Source of the DNA: Salticus scenicus
Lineage: Eukaryota > Arthropoda > Arachnida > Araneae > Salticidae
Assembly: GCA_963930645.1 (NCBI GenBank)
Contig: OZ005660.1
Span: 204,482,184-204,546,183, forward strand
DNA: 64,000 bases
Direction of reading: 5' to 3'
Shown: one piece after another, positions 14,201 through 25,900 of the stretch
How the letters are laid out: every line of letters starts with the position of its first letter
How positions within the stretch are numbered: position 1 is the stretch's first letter
Program-made: the position numbers and the translations under genes
The notes under the pieces: model-generated
What the model was told of the DNA's origin: nothing
Seen by the model: the letters and a program-made list of their open reading frames with translations, nothing else
The model's database searches: none

Positions 14201-17200
14201 TTTATAAACAATTAAACCATGAAGTTAACATCCTTTAAAACATTCAAAATATACAACCTTTTTAATTTGTTCATGTCATACTGTCGACTAGTTTCGCATG
14301 GGGTGCCCCAGCTTGGTCTCCGACGGCACAGTGCGAAACTTCTTGACATGAAGAAATTAAAAAGGTTGTATATTTTGAATGTTTTAAATAAGCTTTTTCA
14401 TTTGTCTCTCTGTGGCTCAGGTGGTTAGAGCGCCATGTTAGTAACATGGTGGTCGAGCGTACAATACCCCGAAGGTCTGGAGTATTAAATTTTGCAGATA
14501 ATTAGTAGAAAAGATGTCAATTGATAAGAGAAAATTTTTCGTTGACTACACAGTATCCTAAAAATTTTTGAAAAGTTTTTTTAAGAAGCCTTTTTTTTTA
14601 TGTTCGTATGCTGAAATTTAATGCAAAAATTTAGTATTCAAACATAAAAATGTTTTATAAAAATTACTCATTGATAAATTCACAAAGTAGTACACAAACA
14701 TATTTAAAATATTTTCTAAAACTCAAAATTAAAAAATTGTTTGCAGGGAGCAACATTGTATGCATATTTTTATAATTCTAAAACAATTATGCAGTTAATT
14801 TACAAAAAAAAAAAAAAAAAAAAAGTTTTTATGCATATTTACGTTTGTAGTGACCGATAGATGGCACAACCAGAGCAATAACTAATGGCCAATCATAGCA
14901 ATGCATCGGTCAATTGAAGTCTGCAGATTTTTTTGTATTAAGGTGAAATTTATCATTTCACCTTAATACAAAAAAATTTGCAAAATCATAACTTCGAAAA
15001 GATTTATGTGATATGATACATTTAAGAATTTAGGTTTTAAAAGTTTTTTTAAATAGATTATTAAGAAAATATTCTTTCTAATGTACTCCAGAGTGACCAT
15101 TTTTCTCCTTTACCATTTATTATATCTCATTGAATAGGGTTCTCCTCCAGTAAGTCGTGACTTCCATACAGCATCAGCCATAGGTAATAAAATGTATATA
15201 TTTGGTGGTAGAAGTGCAAATGAAGAATTCATTGATGAAAATCTCAAGTCTGAATATTACTGTAATAAAATCATGTATTTAAATACAGAGAATATGAAAT
15301 GGTACACTCCAAATACGATAGGACGTCGACCATGTGGGCGAAGAAGTCACTCTGCAGGTATATTTTATAACTAATTATGTTTAACCATTATTTTCTTCGC
15401 ATCATATAAGTTTTGTTCCTTTTTATCCAGTGTAATGTTACAAATCTTTTGCAAGATATGGGCCCCAGTGGCAGAAATGCCGCGACACGGTGACATAGTC
15501 GCGGACACAGAAAAACGGCTTGCAGACAGTTTTTGTCTGCACTAATGAAAAATTAGTCCGCAACTTTCAGACACTCTTTGTCTGTAGTATTAAAAAAAAA
15601 TTGCCTGCCACTTTCAGACAATTTTTGTCTGTAGTCATAAAAAATTGTCTGCAATTTATGAACATTTTTTGCCCACGTCAATGCACTACCGATGTATGAT
15701 GTCTTAGACGCTCTCTAGTAGGAATTCTAGAGCCCCCTATAGGTGCCTTGGTAGGAACACACAAAACAGTGCTTAACAAGGGCGATCTAGGAGCCTAGAT
15801 CTCCCTTGATAGGCAGCATTATGCATGTATTCTTTTCTCCTGTTACCTGTTACTGAGATTCTACGGGAACTTAGAAAAGTCCTAATTTCATTTAAAACTG
15901 CTCCAAAACTTCTCCTCCACTTCAAAATTCACTTATAAAAATTTCTGTATCAAAACTAAAACTAATACTTCTATTATTTATAATTATTTTTATTGTGTTG
16001 TGTGAAACATTGCTATAAAATATTTAATTGAATCAGTTAAATTTATTATTTTATAATTGTTTATACTATATTGTTGTATAGTAAAATTGTATTGTGTATT
16101 GTTGCCTGAGATCACCACTGTTGTTAAGCCCCCCCCCCCCCCCTTGATTGCCACTATCAGCTTTCAGGATTTTTGAGTATAAACCATTTTCACCCCTGAC
16201 TACATGCAAATTTTGCAGACAGATTATGAAATTTTAAAAACCTGTCGCAGACAGCTACAAAATTTTTTGCCACTGGGAAGGAAGTTTAATTTTCAAAGTT
16301 TTGTGTTTTTAATTGTAATTACTATTAAATGCACAGCTAATTACTTGTAATTAGCTGTTTAATTCCAGCTTTTAATTTTCATGTTAACTTTAAAAATTAA
16401 TAAAAGAACAAATGAGGTGCATTAGTAACAATTAATGATCAACTTTTATTAAGTTATGTTCAAACTTGCATTTATTTTCTTATATATATATTTTTTCTTT
16501 TCATTATCTAGTATTTTTAACGAGCAAAATAAAATAAATAAACTTGATTTTCCATCAAATATTTATGGTTTCTATTTAGTCAAAGCTTCAGTTACTAATA
16601 ATTCTTGTAATATTCAAGTTTCTAAATGTTAAAAAATATGTTGGATTGTGTTGTTAATCCTAGGATTCATAAAAAATTTCTTACTTTGCTGTGGTAAATT
16701 CTGTAGGTCATTTTTCAACTTGGCTAGTTAGTGGTTAGTGTGGGGATACATTATGCAAAAGGCCCAGGTTTGATTCCTGACTTCATCATTTTTTGTTTTT
16801 GTTAAACTATATTCAGGTTGAAATTATGTAATTTAGAGTTGTTCAAAGTTTTAGGTTCTAATTAGGAAAACAGTGTTGCCTACACAAACTTTTTTTCCCC
16901 ACTAAAAGTACACATGAAAATCCACTAAAAATTCAATTGTCCATAGTGTAGCACTAGCGCAATGTAAAATCCAATCCTCTAAACCTTTATTTTTTTCCAT
17001 AGATTGTGTGAAAAATCCACTAAATTTTAGCGGAAATTCCACTAAATTGGCAACACTGTAGGAAAGTAACAAATTAGAAAAGCATTCAGAAAATAACCTT
17101 ACAGTACAGCCAGGATTAATGGAAATTGTTTAATTTCCTCCTTGTGATGTAATGGAGGTAATAAAATAAAAATAGGTAATAAAAATAATAACAAATAAAT

Positions 17201-19959
17201 AAAAAGTGAACTTAAAAAATGGCTAAAATAATTTTTCAAATAATTTATTTTTATTAAAGATTAATCTAAGTTAAGTTGTAAAAAATAGTTTTCTCTACTT
17301 CATTCATTTAAGCAGTTTTTGATTAATTTTAATTTGGGGGATAAAATCTAAATCTAACCATTTGAATTTTATTTCTATCTTGTATAAAAGCAGAATTTTT
17401 TAAAAATTGGTTGTCCCATATTTAAAGAGCTGGGAGTAGTAATCATCGTAGTGTTTTCTGTAAATGCCTGGTTTATCACAAAACATAACACAAACACTTT
17501 TGCATAAAATAACTAGGGCTGCGCCGATTAATCGTTTCGGTTAATCGATCAATGCTTAGTCCCAATCAATTTTTTTAATCGAGTTAATCGGATCAATTAA
17601 TTCGATTAAAATTTTTCAAAATCCGATTAAAATATTCAAACTACGAATTAAAGTAAAAATGCTGTTCTGCCTACAAAATATTTTTTCGCATATTTTGCTA
17701 ACAAACATTGTAAGAAACATCCATCAAATAATGAAAAAGCAAAATAATAAAATAAAATAAATAAATAAAAGTAAATAAATAAAACCTCTCAAAAGAAGTT
17801 GTTGCACTTTTGTTGATAGAAAAAAGGACAATCATTAAACAAAATGCTGCTCCATGTGCATGCTGGAGCAACACCACCTGTCTGTACAGAAAGTGTTCGC
17901 TAAAGTATTCTCAGAAACAAGAAGCTTACAAAAAATAGAAATGCTAAAAATTAAAAAGAAATAAGAAAGAAAGAAAAGAAAAGAAGGAATTGAGATTTCC
18001 ACTATCCCTCTGATGGGAGAAATGTCAACAGAGTTTCACAATATCTTCAAGTGTTTATTGTCTGCTCAGAATTGCTGATAGTAACTAGTGAAGTAGAAAC
18101 AGAAAATAACATTCTGTGTTCTACTCCGAAGTGACAAAGAAGTACTAAAATATAAGAATTTGAGATTTTTATTATAATGATATGGAATTTTGAGAATTCA
18201 TTTAAAAATAGTGACAAGCGAGATGGAAAAGGCCTGCAAATATAAAACTAAAATATGTGCAAAATTCATTTAATGTTTCTTTCAAAATTAATTGAAAAAT
18301 TAATTTATTAAAAAAAAAAAAAAAAAGTGAAAATATGTATATAAAATTAACACTTAAAGTCACCAGTTATTATTCTGAAAATTGGTTTAAATTTCAGCTA
18401 TAAAACAGATTAGACAAAAATTTTTGAAAAAAATTTTTTTTTCTCAGTCAAACTTATAAATAATATCTATATCTACACAATATGATAGTTTTATTCATCA
18501 TTGAAATAAAATTATATAAAGAAAAATGAAAACCGATTAAAAATCTGACTAATCGACCGATTAATCGATTAATGAACTAAGATTAACCCAGTTAAAACTC
18601 TTAATCGATTCCCACCCCTAAAAATAACTTGAAATTTTGCATGCATGTTCTATAATACAGGCCTGCAAAATTTGAGTCATGAAAAAGTGTTTGCAATGTA
18701 ATGATTAATTTATATGTATATTTGGTGTACTGATTTCAGATATGGCATTCATTTTTCTAAAGATTTTTCACAAAAGGGGCTTAAATATATGAGAAAGAAA
18801 GCCATATTCTAGTCAAAAGAAAGTCTTTTCAAAATATTTTTAAAGGTTTTATTTACGAATTAATTATTGTGTCAAACAATAGGAAATGATTTTCTAAATA
18901 TATATTGATTTTTTATTAATTGAAAATTAGATTAATTAGAGCCAGGGTTGAAAAAACGGGTTTAATCAGTGTTTTTTGGGTTTTATCAGAATATTTTCAG
19001 GTTTTATCAGAGTTTTCAGGAATATTTTCTTCCTTTTTTTTTTTTTTTTTTTTTTTTTTACATTAAGTATATCCATTCATAATAAAGTAATTAAAAAAAT
19101 TAAATATTAATTATTCATTAAAATCAAAATTTAAAAAAATTCTCGTCTTTTTAAATTTAATTTTAAGAAATGTAATACTATAAGGAAATTTTTAAAAATT
19201 GAATAATTGCTCTTAAATATTCTAAAATTCTGTTTATCTGCCCTTTACAACAAAAAACTCTATTTTAATCATTATCTAGTGTTTCTTTATTAAATTTTTT
19301 GTAGTCAATTGATTCTCATAAAATATTTTTTATTACACAGGCTGACATGTAGAATTTTGATTTTATAATTTTGGCTGATCTTTGTTTCTTGGTGTGCTGA
19401 AACCAAAAATGGAGCCAGTTTTTCTCTATCACGTATAGATTTTTGTCAATACATGGTGCCTGCCTATACAATTTCTTCTATTACCCTTCCACCAATATAA
19501 TTATATAGTAAGTTTTATAGTATGTTTCCATGATTAATTAACCATATATGCCTATTGTTGTAATTGTGCAGCACTAAAGTGACTTAAAACCATATCAACC
19601 AACCAACCTACCGATTGTTATGATGGTGTATGTAAGAAATCGTGTCGGTAAACACCCTGTATTGCCAAAAATCTATAACATGATAGAGAAAAATGGTCTG
19701 CATTTTCGATTTCAGCATATCAAAAAAACATACAGATCAGCTAAAATCGTCAAATCAAATTTTGTTAACTTCATTTTTGTAGGCATGTGTTATAGTCCTT
19801 CTACATTACTTAACAGTGTTAAAGTTTTCAGAAATTTTTTTTAATTTGATTTTTATTTATATTTTACATTCCTTGAGTCCCACAGTTTTCTTTATATTAA
19901 CAAACAGCTCTTTTTTCTTGCTTTTGTATATATAATTTTTTATTCTGTTTTTATGAGAT

Positions 19960-19990
<31 letters not shown>

Positions 19991-22900
19991 CATTGGGGGG
20001 GAGGGGGGTTCAAGGTTTTTTTTTTTTTTTTTTTTTTTTTATAGAGCAGTTTGATAACCTCCAATATTTTTGAAAATTCTTTGTTCATGTTCTATTAATG
20101 TATATAATATTTGTTTTATATTTATATGTTTGTTATGAGTTATATAAAAGTGAAATTTTAAATAAGGATTTTGAAAAAACCCACTTGGATTTTTCCAAGT
20201 GGGTTTTTTCAGGTCAGGCAAAATCAAGCCAACCCTGATTAGAGCAGTTAATGGTTTACTATTGGTTAAAACATCCTGAATTCATATATCTTTAATGCTT
20301 TCTTTTTCTTTTGCCCTGAAAGTTCTTTTTGGCACTTAGTCTGTTGTAGGCAGTACTTCTGTGCGTCACATCCAACAGTAGTTTGCTATCTTATTGACAT
20401 TCCATCTACCTTGCTATGTACGCTTTATCTCTTTTTAATTTTCAATTTTAAAAAAAAAACTATTACGTCATGGAGTTTTTTTACTATTTTTCCTGAAATC
20501 ACCGTACAAAAATCTACCAGTATCAGCTATTGGTTTCTAAACACTTTTTTGGTTGCAGGCCTGTGTAATTATTAGTAAAAGACTTATGCAACATGCTATG
20601 ACTATGGACATTATTTTAAATAAAGGTTTATTTATTTTATGGTGATATGTATTTAAAGTTGCAGATGATTATCAGAATTTTCTTGATAAACGAGAAATTA
20701 CATTGCTTTTGCTTCTAAGATAGTTTAAGTATATTCCTTGGAGTAGCCCATTCCTTTGATAACACAAGCCTACAAAATTGAAGTAGACAAAATTTTATTT
20801 GATGATTTTAGCTGAACTTTATGTTTTTTGATGTGCTGAAACCGAAAATGCAGCCCATTTTTCTCTATCACGTATAGATTTTTGTCAATACAGGTTTTTG
20901 ATCGACACAATTTCTTACATATACCACCATAACAATAGGTTGGTTGGTTGGTTGGTATGATTTTATGTCGCACTAGCGCTGCGCTATTACAACAATAGGT
21001 ATCCATGATTAATTAATCATGAAAACATACTATAAAACTTACCATATAATTATCTTTTTGAAAGAGTAATGGAAGAAATTATATAGGTAGGCACCTTGTA
21101 TTGACAAAAATCTGTACGTGATAGAGAAGAACTGACTTCATTTTTGGTTTCAGCACACCAAAAAACGTAAAGATCAGTCAGAATTATAAAATCAAAATTT
21201 TACATGTCGACCTGTGTAATCTTATGGTCCATTTTCAGTTTATAGCTTGTGAAAAGTCAACTCTCAGAAATCCACAGTTATCTAAAATCTGTATAGGGTT
21301 GGGGACAAAATCTCGCGAGGACAAAATATCGCCTACGTAAATGAATACAAAGCAAAAATGAGTTGGTAATTATTAGTAATGTTGTATAAAATTTCATGAC
21401 AACACATACCTTAGTCAGAGCACTGACATTCTGACAAACCTACAACACAAATTTTTATAAATTTTACTTAAAATAATTTAAAAACTATGTTTATTAACTT
21501 TTGTCAAGATTAGCCATAATGAATTCAATCGTGCTTATCAATTGTAAAATTTTTAATTTCAGTTTGTGAACAATGTTCAGCTTTAATGTCAGCAGTGATG
21601 TACACGATTTTTAAAATGTATTTTGAATAGTGAAAAGCAAAAGATGAAATAACTTAAAAATAAACATAGATAAAATAATGAAATTCAACTCTATGATTTA
21701 TTTATTTTAATTAATTAATTAATATTTATAAGGCCCTGTAGCCCCATCAGAAATCACATGTGACACAAAATCAAATTTTCAAATAGATCATACTAAGTTA
21801 GAAGGTCTTTATTTATCAACCTTAATTAATTTTCGAAAATTTGGAGTGGAAGGGTGATTTTTATACCAACTATGTGAAAAATACTAGAGCCGGGAATCAA
21901 ACCCGGGCCTTCCGCTTAATGCGCGGATGCTCTACCACTGAGCTACCGTGGGTGATAACCAGCTAGGCATTTCTCACATAATATTCATTGGCAAGGTCAC
22001 CGAGTCTGCAAACGCAGCTACATTCAGTGACATAATTAATCGTGGCTCAACTCCAATAGACCACGGAATTGTTAAGTTAGAAGGTCTTTATTTATCAACC
22101 TTAATTAATTTTAGAAAATTTGGAGTGGAAGGATGATTTTTATACCAACTATGTGAAAAATACCAGAGCCGGGAATCGAACCCGGGCCTTCCGCTTAACG
22201 CGCGGATGCTCTACCACTGAGCTACCATGGGTGATAACCAGCTAGGCATTTCTCACATAATATTCATTGGCAAGGTCACCGAGTCTGCAAACGCAGCTAT
22301 ATCAAGTGACATAATTAATCGTGGCACAACTCCAATAGACCACGGAATTGTTAAGTTAGAAGGTATTTATCAACCTTAATTAATTTTAGAAAATTTGGAG
22401 TGGAAGGATGATTTTTATACCAACTATGTGAAAAATACCAGAGCCGGGAATCGAACCCGAAATGAATATTATGCCAATGAATATTATATGAGAAATGCCT
22501 AGCTGGTTATCACCCACGGTAGCTCAGTGGTAGAGCATCCGCACGTTAAGCGGAAGGCCCGGGTTCGATTCCCGGCTCTGGTATTTTTCACATAGTTGGT
22601 ATAAAAATCATCCTTCCACTCCAAATTTTCTAAAATTAATTAAGGTTGATAAATAAAGACCTTCTAATTTAACAATTCCGTGGTCTATTGGAGTTGTGCC
22701 ACGATTAATTATGTCACTTGATATAGTTGCGTTTGCAGACTCGGTGACCTTGCCAATGAATATTATGTGAGAAATGCCTAGCTGGTTATCACCCACGGTA
22801 GCTCAGTGGTAGAGCATCCGCGCGTTAAGCGGAAGGCCCGGGTTCGATTCCCGGCTCTGGTATTTTTCACATAGTTGGTATAAAAATCATCCTTCCACTC

Positions 22901-25900
22901 CAAATTTTCTAAAATTAGATCATACTATTTTTTTGACGCGAGATTTTGTCCCTCGATATTACGTCCAGATCCCATCTGTATATCATTTACAATGTAAACA
23001 ATCATTGTCACAATTGATTTGTTTGTTAGTGGATTGCAGAAATTCAGCAGTTGGTTTAGGAGATAAAGCAATTATTAACTATGTGACCTGTGCTGATAAT
23101 TTACCAATCATCCAGCTTATTACAGAGAAGGAAATAATAAGTGGAATTATGCAATCATTAAGAAAATAAATATGATATTAAATTAGAGGAAGAAGAAAAA
23201 ATATTTTGTTTTCTAGATAGATGGATTTTCTCTCATGGTGATAAATACTTAAACTTTCTCATAACAAAAACTAAAGTAACTTCAAGAATTGCTGACTTTT
23301 TTCTAGGTTAAAAGAAAACAATGTTAAGACATTAAATGAATAACCTTACTCTATTATTGATGAGGCTATTTAAAAATCTAGATAATTTGCAACTGTAATG
23401 AAATGTGTAAAAGTTGTTTTTTTTAAATTAAGAATTTTAATTAAATATTTGTACTTTTTATTAGACACACCTTTTTCAGCATTGTGTTTATAACATATAA
23501 AGTGACTCACAGTGATTTGGTACTTAAATAACTTTAAAATCTAAACAAAATAAATTATCCTAAAATCGGCAAAATTTATGTATATTTTTTGGAGTTATCA
23601 GATTTTTTGCAGAATTGTCAGTTTTTTTTTACCTTTTTTACTAATTTTTTCCAGCTTTAATATTTTTAAATCATTGATTTATTTTGCCTGATTTTCTTAT
23701 TTATATCATACGTCCAATTAAAAAGAAAAAAAAAAAAAAATCACCAAAGGTGTACTGATACTTTACTGATATGTTAATTTCAAGGCATTCTAAAAACATT
23801 TATAGTAATTAGATCGCTAACAAATAGACAAACTGAATTCACAAATGCTTCTTCAACTTTATTAAAAAGTGTTAAAATTCACAAAAATCATATTTTACAA
23901 AAATATTACGTAATATAGACAAATTGGGAAAGGCAAAATTATTTGTAATTAAGAAAAATTTTAATGCACTTTTTTTTTTTAAATATAGTTTAAAATTACT
24001 TTTTTTTATTCTCCTTTTCAGCTGTGTATGAAAACAAATTATATATCATTGGAGGTTATAATGGTATATCTCAAAACCATCTAAATGATGTTCATGAGTA
24101 TGATCCTGGTAAGCATTTAATTTTAATTTTGTTCATTGGGGGTAAATTTTCAATATGAATATCTTTCAAAAGAACTCGCCAATACCTTTAAAACACATGA
24201 TTGAATCGGTGATATTTTGAAACAAAATTGTCTTTTTTTTTTTAAATTAGGAAATAAATAAATGCATTTTCTTAGATGTCACTTGTAGGGCACATAATTG
24301 ACTTTCTTTCATCATTCAATTCTTATTAAGGCTCCTATATTTCGAGCTGACTAACATTGCTATGCAATTGCTCTCACTGAGAGTGCTTGGCAAGATAGCA
24401 TCTTTATATCTTAAAACGCCGAGTGAAATTACTTATGTGAAAGTTAAGATAATTTATCTTCCTTTTAAATTTATGAATCATAATAAAATTATTCAAACAT
24501 TTTTAATTTCTTAGCATACAATTTAAAATGTAGAAAATCATTATTTTCCTTATGACTAGACATAAATGACCATTAAAAAATCCTATAAATATTTTAAGTT
24601 ACAGCCTATATATATATGAATACTTTATCTCTCATATGTATGTATGTGTGGTTAAAAAGAGGTGTAGAGAAAAAAGCATATAAAATAATAAAAAGAAAAA
24701 TTCTAGAAAATACAATTTAAAACACTAAACATACCAGAAATTGATAGTGATACAAATTTAGATGTTGCATTTTCAAAAACACAAATTTACCTTATAAATT
24801 GTCCTTTCATTCTCACTATGCATTTCAGGTGCTCCCGCACCCTTCCTCAGGTGATTTGTGACTCTCATCAGTTGCCTTGTTGTCATCTGGGAAACTCTGG
24901 TCGCTTCCCTTCACTTCGCTTCGTTTGTCTTTGATTCGATTGATCAATCTGTTCCAGATCTTGGGGATGTTGGCATGTTCACGTTCGTTTACTGCTGTTG
25001 GGTTAGTAAGGATTTCGATTGCTTCTCGTTTTAGGGCGTAACTATGGTTATTATAGGGGGCGATCTTTTTAGTATGGATAGTGCTAAGATTAATGTGGGT
25101 GGAGGCAAGTGCGGTGGATTGACGGTTGTGCTTTAAATCTGCTTTGTGTTCCTTCTCTCGGTCTTGAATTTTTCTTTTTGTTACACCGATATAGCAGGCG
25201 CTGGAATCATTAGTGTGGTTGAAGTTAATTTTATAAATTCCTGTTAACAGGAATTTAATTTTATAAATTCCCAGATGACAACAAGACAACTGATGAGAGT
25301 CACAAATCACCTGAGGAAGGGTGCGGTAGCACCCAAAATGCATAGTGAGAATGAAAGGGTAAATTTGAATGATAAGGTAAATTTGTGTTTTTGAAAATGT
25401 AACTATCGTCCTGAAATTAAGTATTTAATTATATTTAGACGTTGTTTAAATTCAGCCAGTAATGTAAAACATATTTAATTTTATTGTAATTCTATGTTAT
25501 ACATTTTCAGGGTTGCCAACTGCTCCGATTTTTGCGTAGTTTTTCCGAAAGAATTTAAAAACTCCGCAATTCCGCGAAGTAATGTTTATGCTCCGCAAAT
25601 TCAGTCTTGACCACCTATTTAAATATTTTTTATTAAATACATAAAATTGAATAGTGGCAGACACTGAAAAAAAAAATTCTTTTTTCTTTCTTTCTTTTTT
25701 TTTTCCTTGCACACATCTAGGCAGAAATCGTTGTCCAATCCTTATTAACTTTTGATTTTGCATTTCCAACAGTTGCCGCATAAAACATTATTCTTTGAAT
25801 TTTATTTTTTATCTATGAAAGTGCTTCAACGTATCTTGAAAATAAAAAAAAATAAAACTAACTTTTACAATTTAGCTGAAGAACCACACACTTCATCCTA

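Larger units (their letters stand above)
14078..15060 (+). repeat. repeat family X, copy A, with a tRNA-like segment
   Basis: Closely matches 57815-59206: both contain TTACTGTCATTCACTA, a tRNA-like block, AAACTTGTTTGCAGGGAG (or a variant), GACCGATAGATGGCACAAC and GAATTTAGGTTTTAAAAG (or a variant). Its 3' part also occurs alone at about 5400-5460. Copy A contains a nested hairpin element (14198-14388) absent from copy B. No protein is encoded. Confidence 0.75.
21796..22915. repeat. 1.1-kb inverted array of tRNA-like repeat units with 12-bp direct flanks
   Basis: The left half holds minus-strand units and the right half plus-strand units of the same about 279-bp repeat (spacing 279 between equivalent bases in both halves). 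They meet near 22460, where the third minus unit is cut inside its tRNA-like block. Each complete unit has a body of about 150-200 bp, a tRNA-like block, a T5 run and a tail containing TTGGTATAAAAATCATCC. TAGATCATACTA flanks the array on both sides (21784-21795, 22916-22927). The twin 62-codon frames 21948-22136 (+) and 22608-22796 (-) are the same segment in the two halves. Confidence 0.8.
21302..22952. mobile_element. host repeat of the inverted array, 16-bp inverted ends
   Basis: GGGACAAAATCTCGCG at 21302-21317 is exactly complementary to CGCGAGATTTTGTCCC at 22937-22952. Removing the nested array (21796-22915) leaves about 530 bp, a plausible MITE into which the array was inserted. True outer boundaries and target duplication were not resolved. 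Confidence 0.5.

Noticed and set aside
21302..21340. CRISPR-like or bacterial repeat array
   Set aside because: Repeats are few, unequal and with TIRs or tRNA-like parts; the window has spliced eukaryotic genes. No CRISPR, operon or origin signals are expected or seen.
22161..22862. Functional tRNA-Asn(GTT) genes
   Set aside because: The A and B boxes are good, but the acceptor stem bases (CCCACGG against CTCTGGT) do not pair and position 33 is C and not U. The blocks are embedded in a dispersed repeat.
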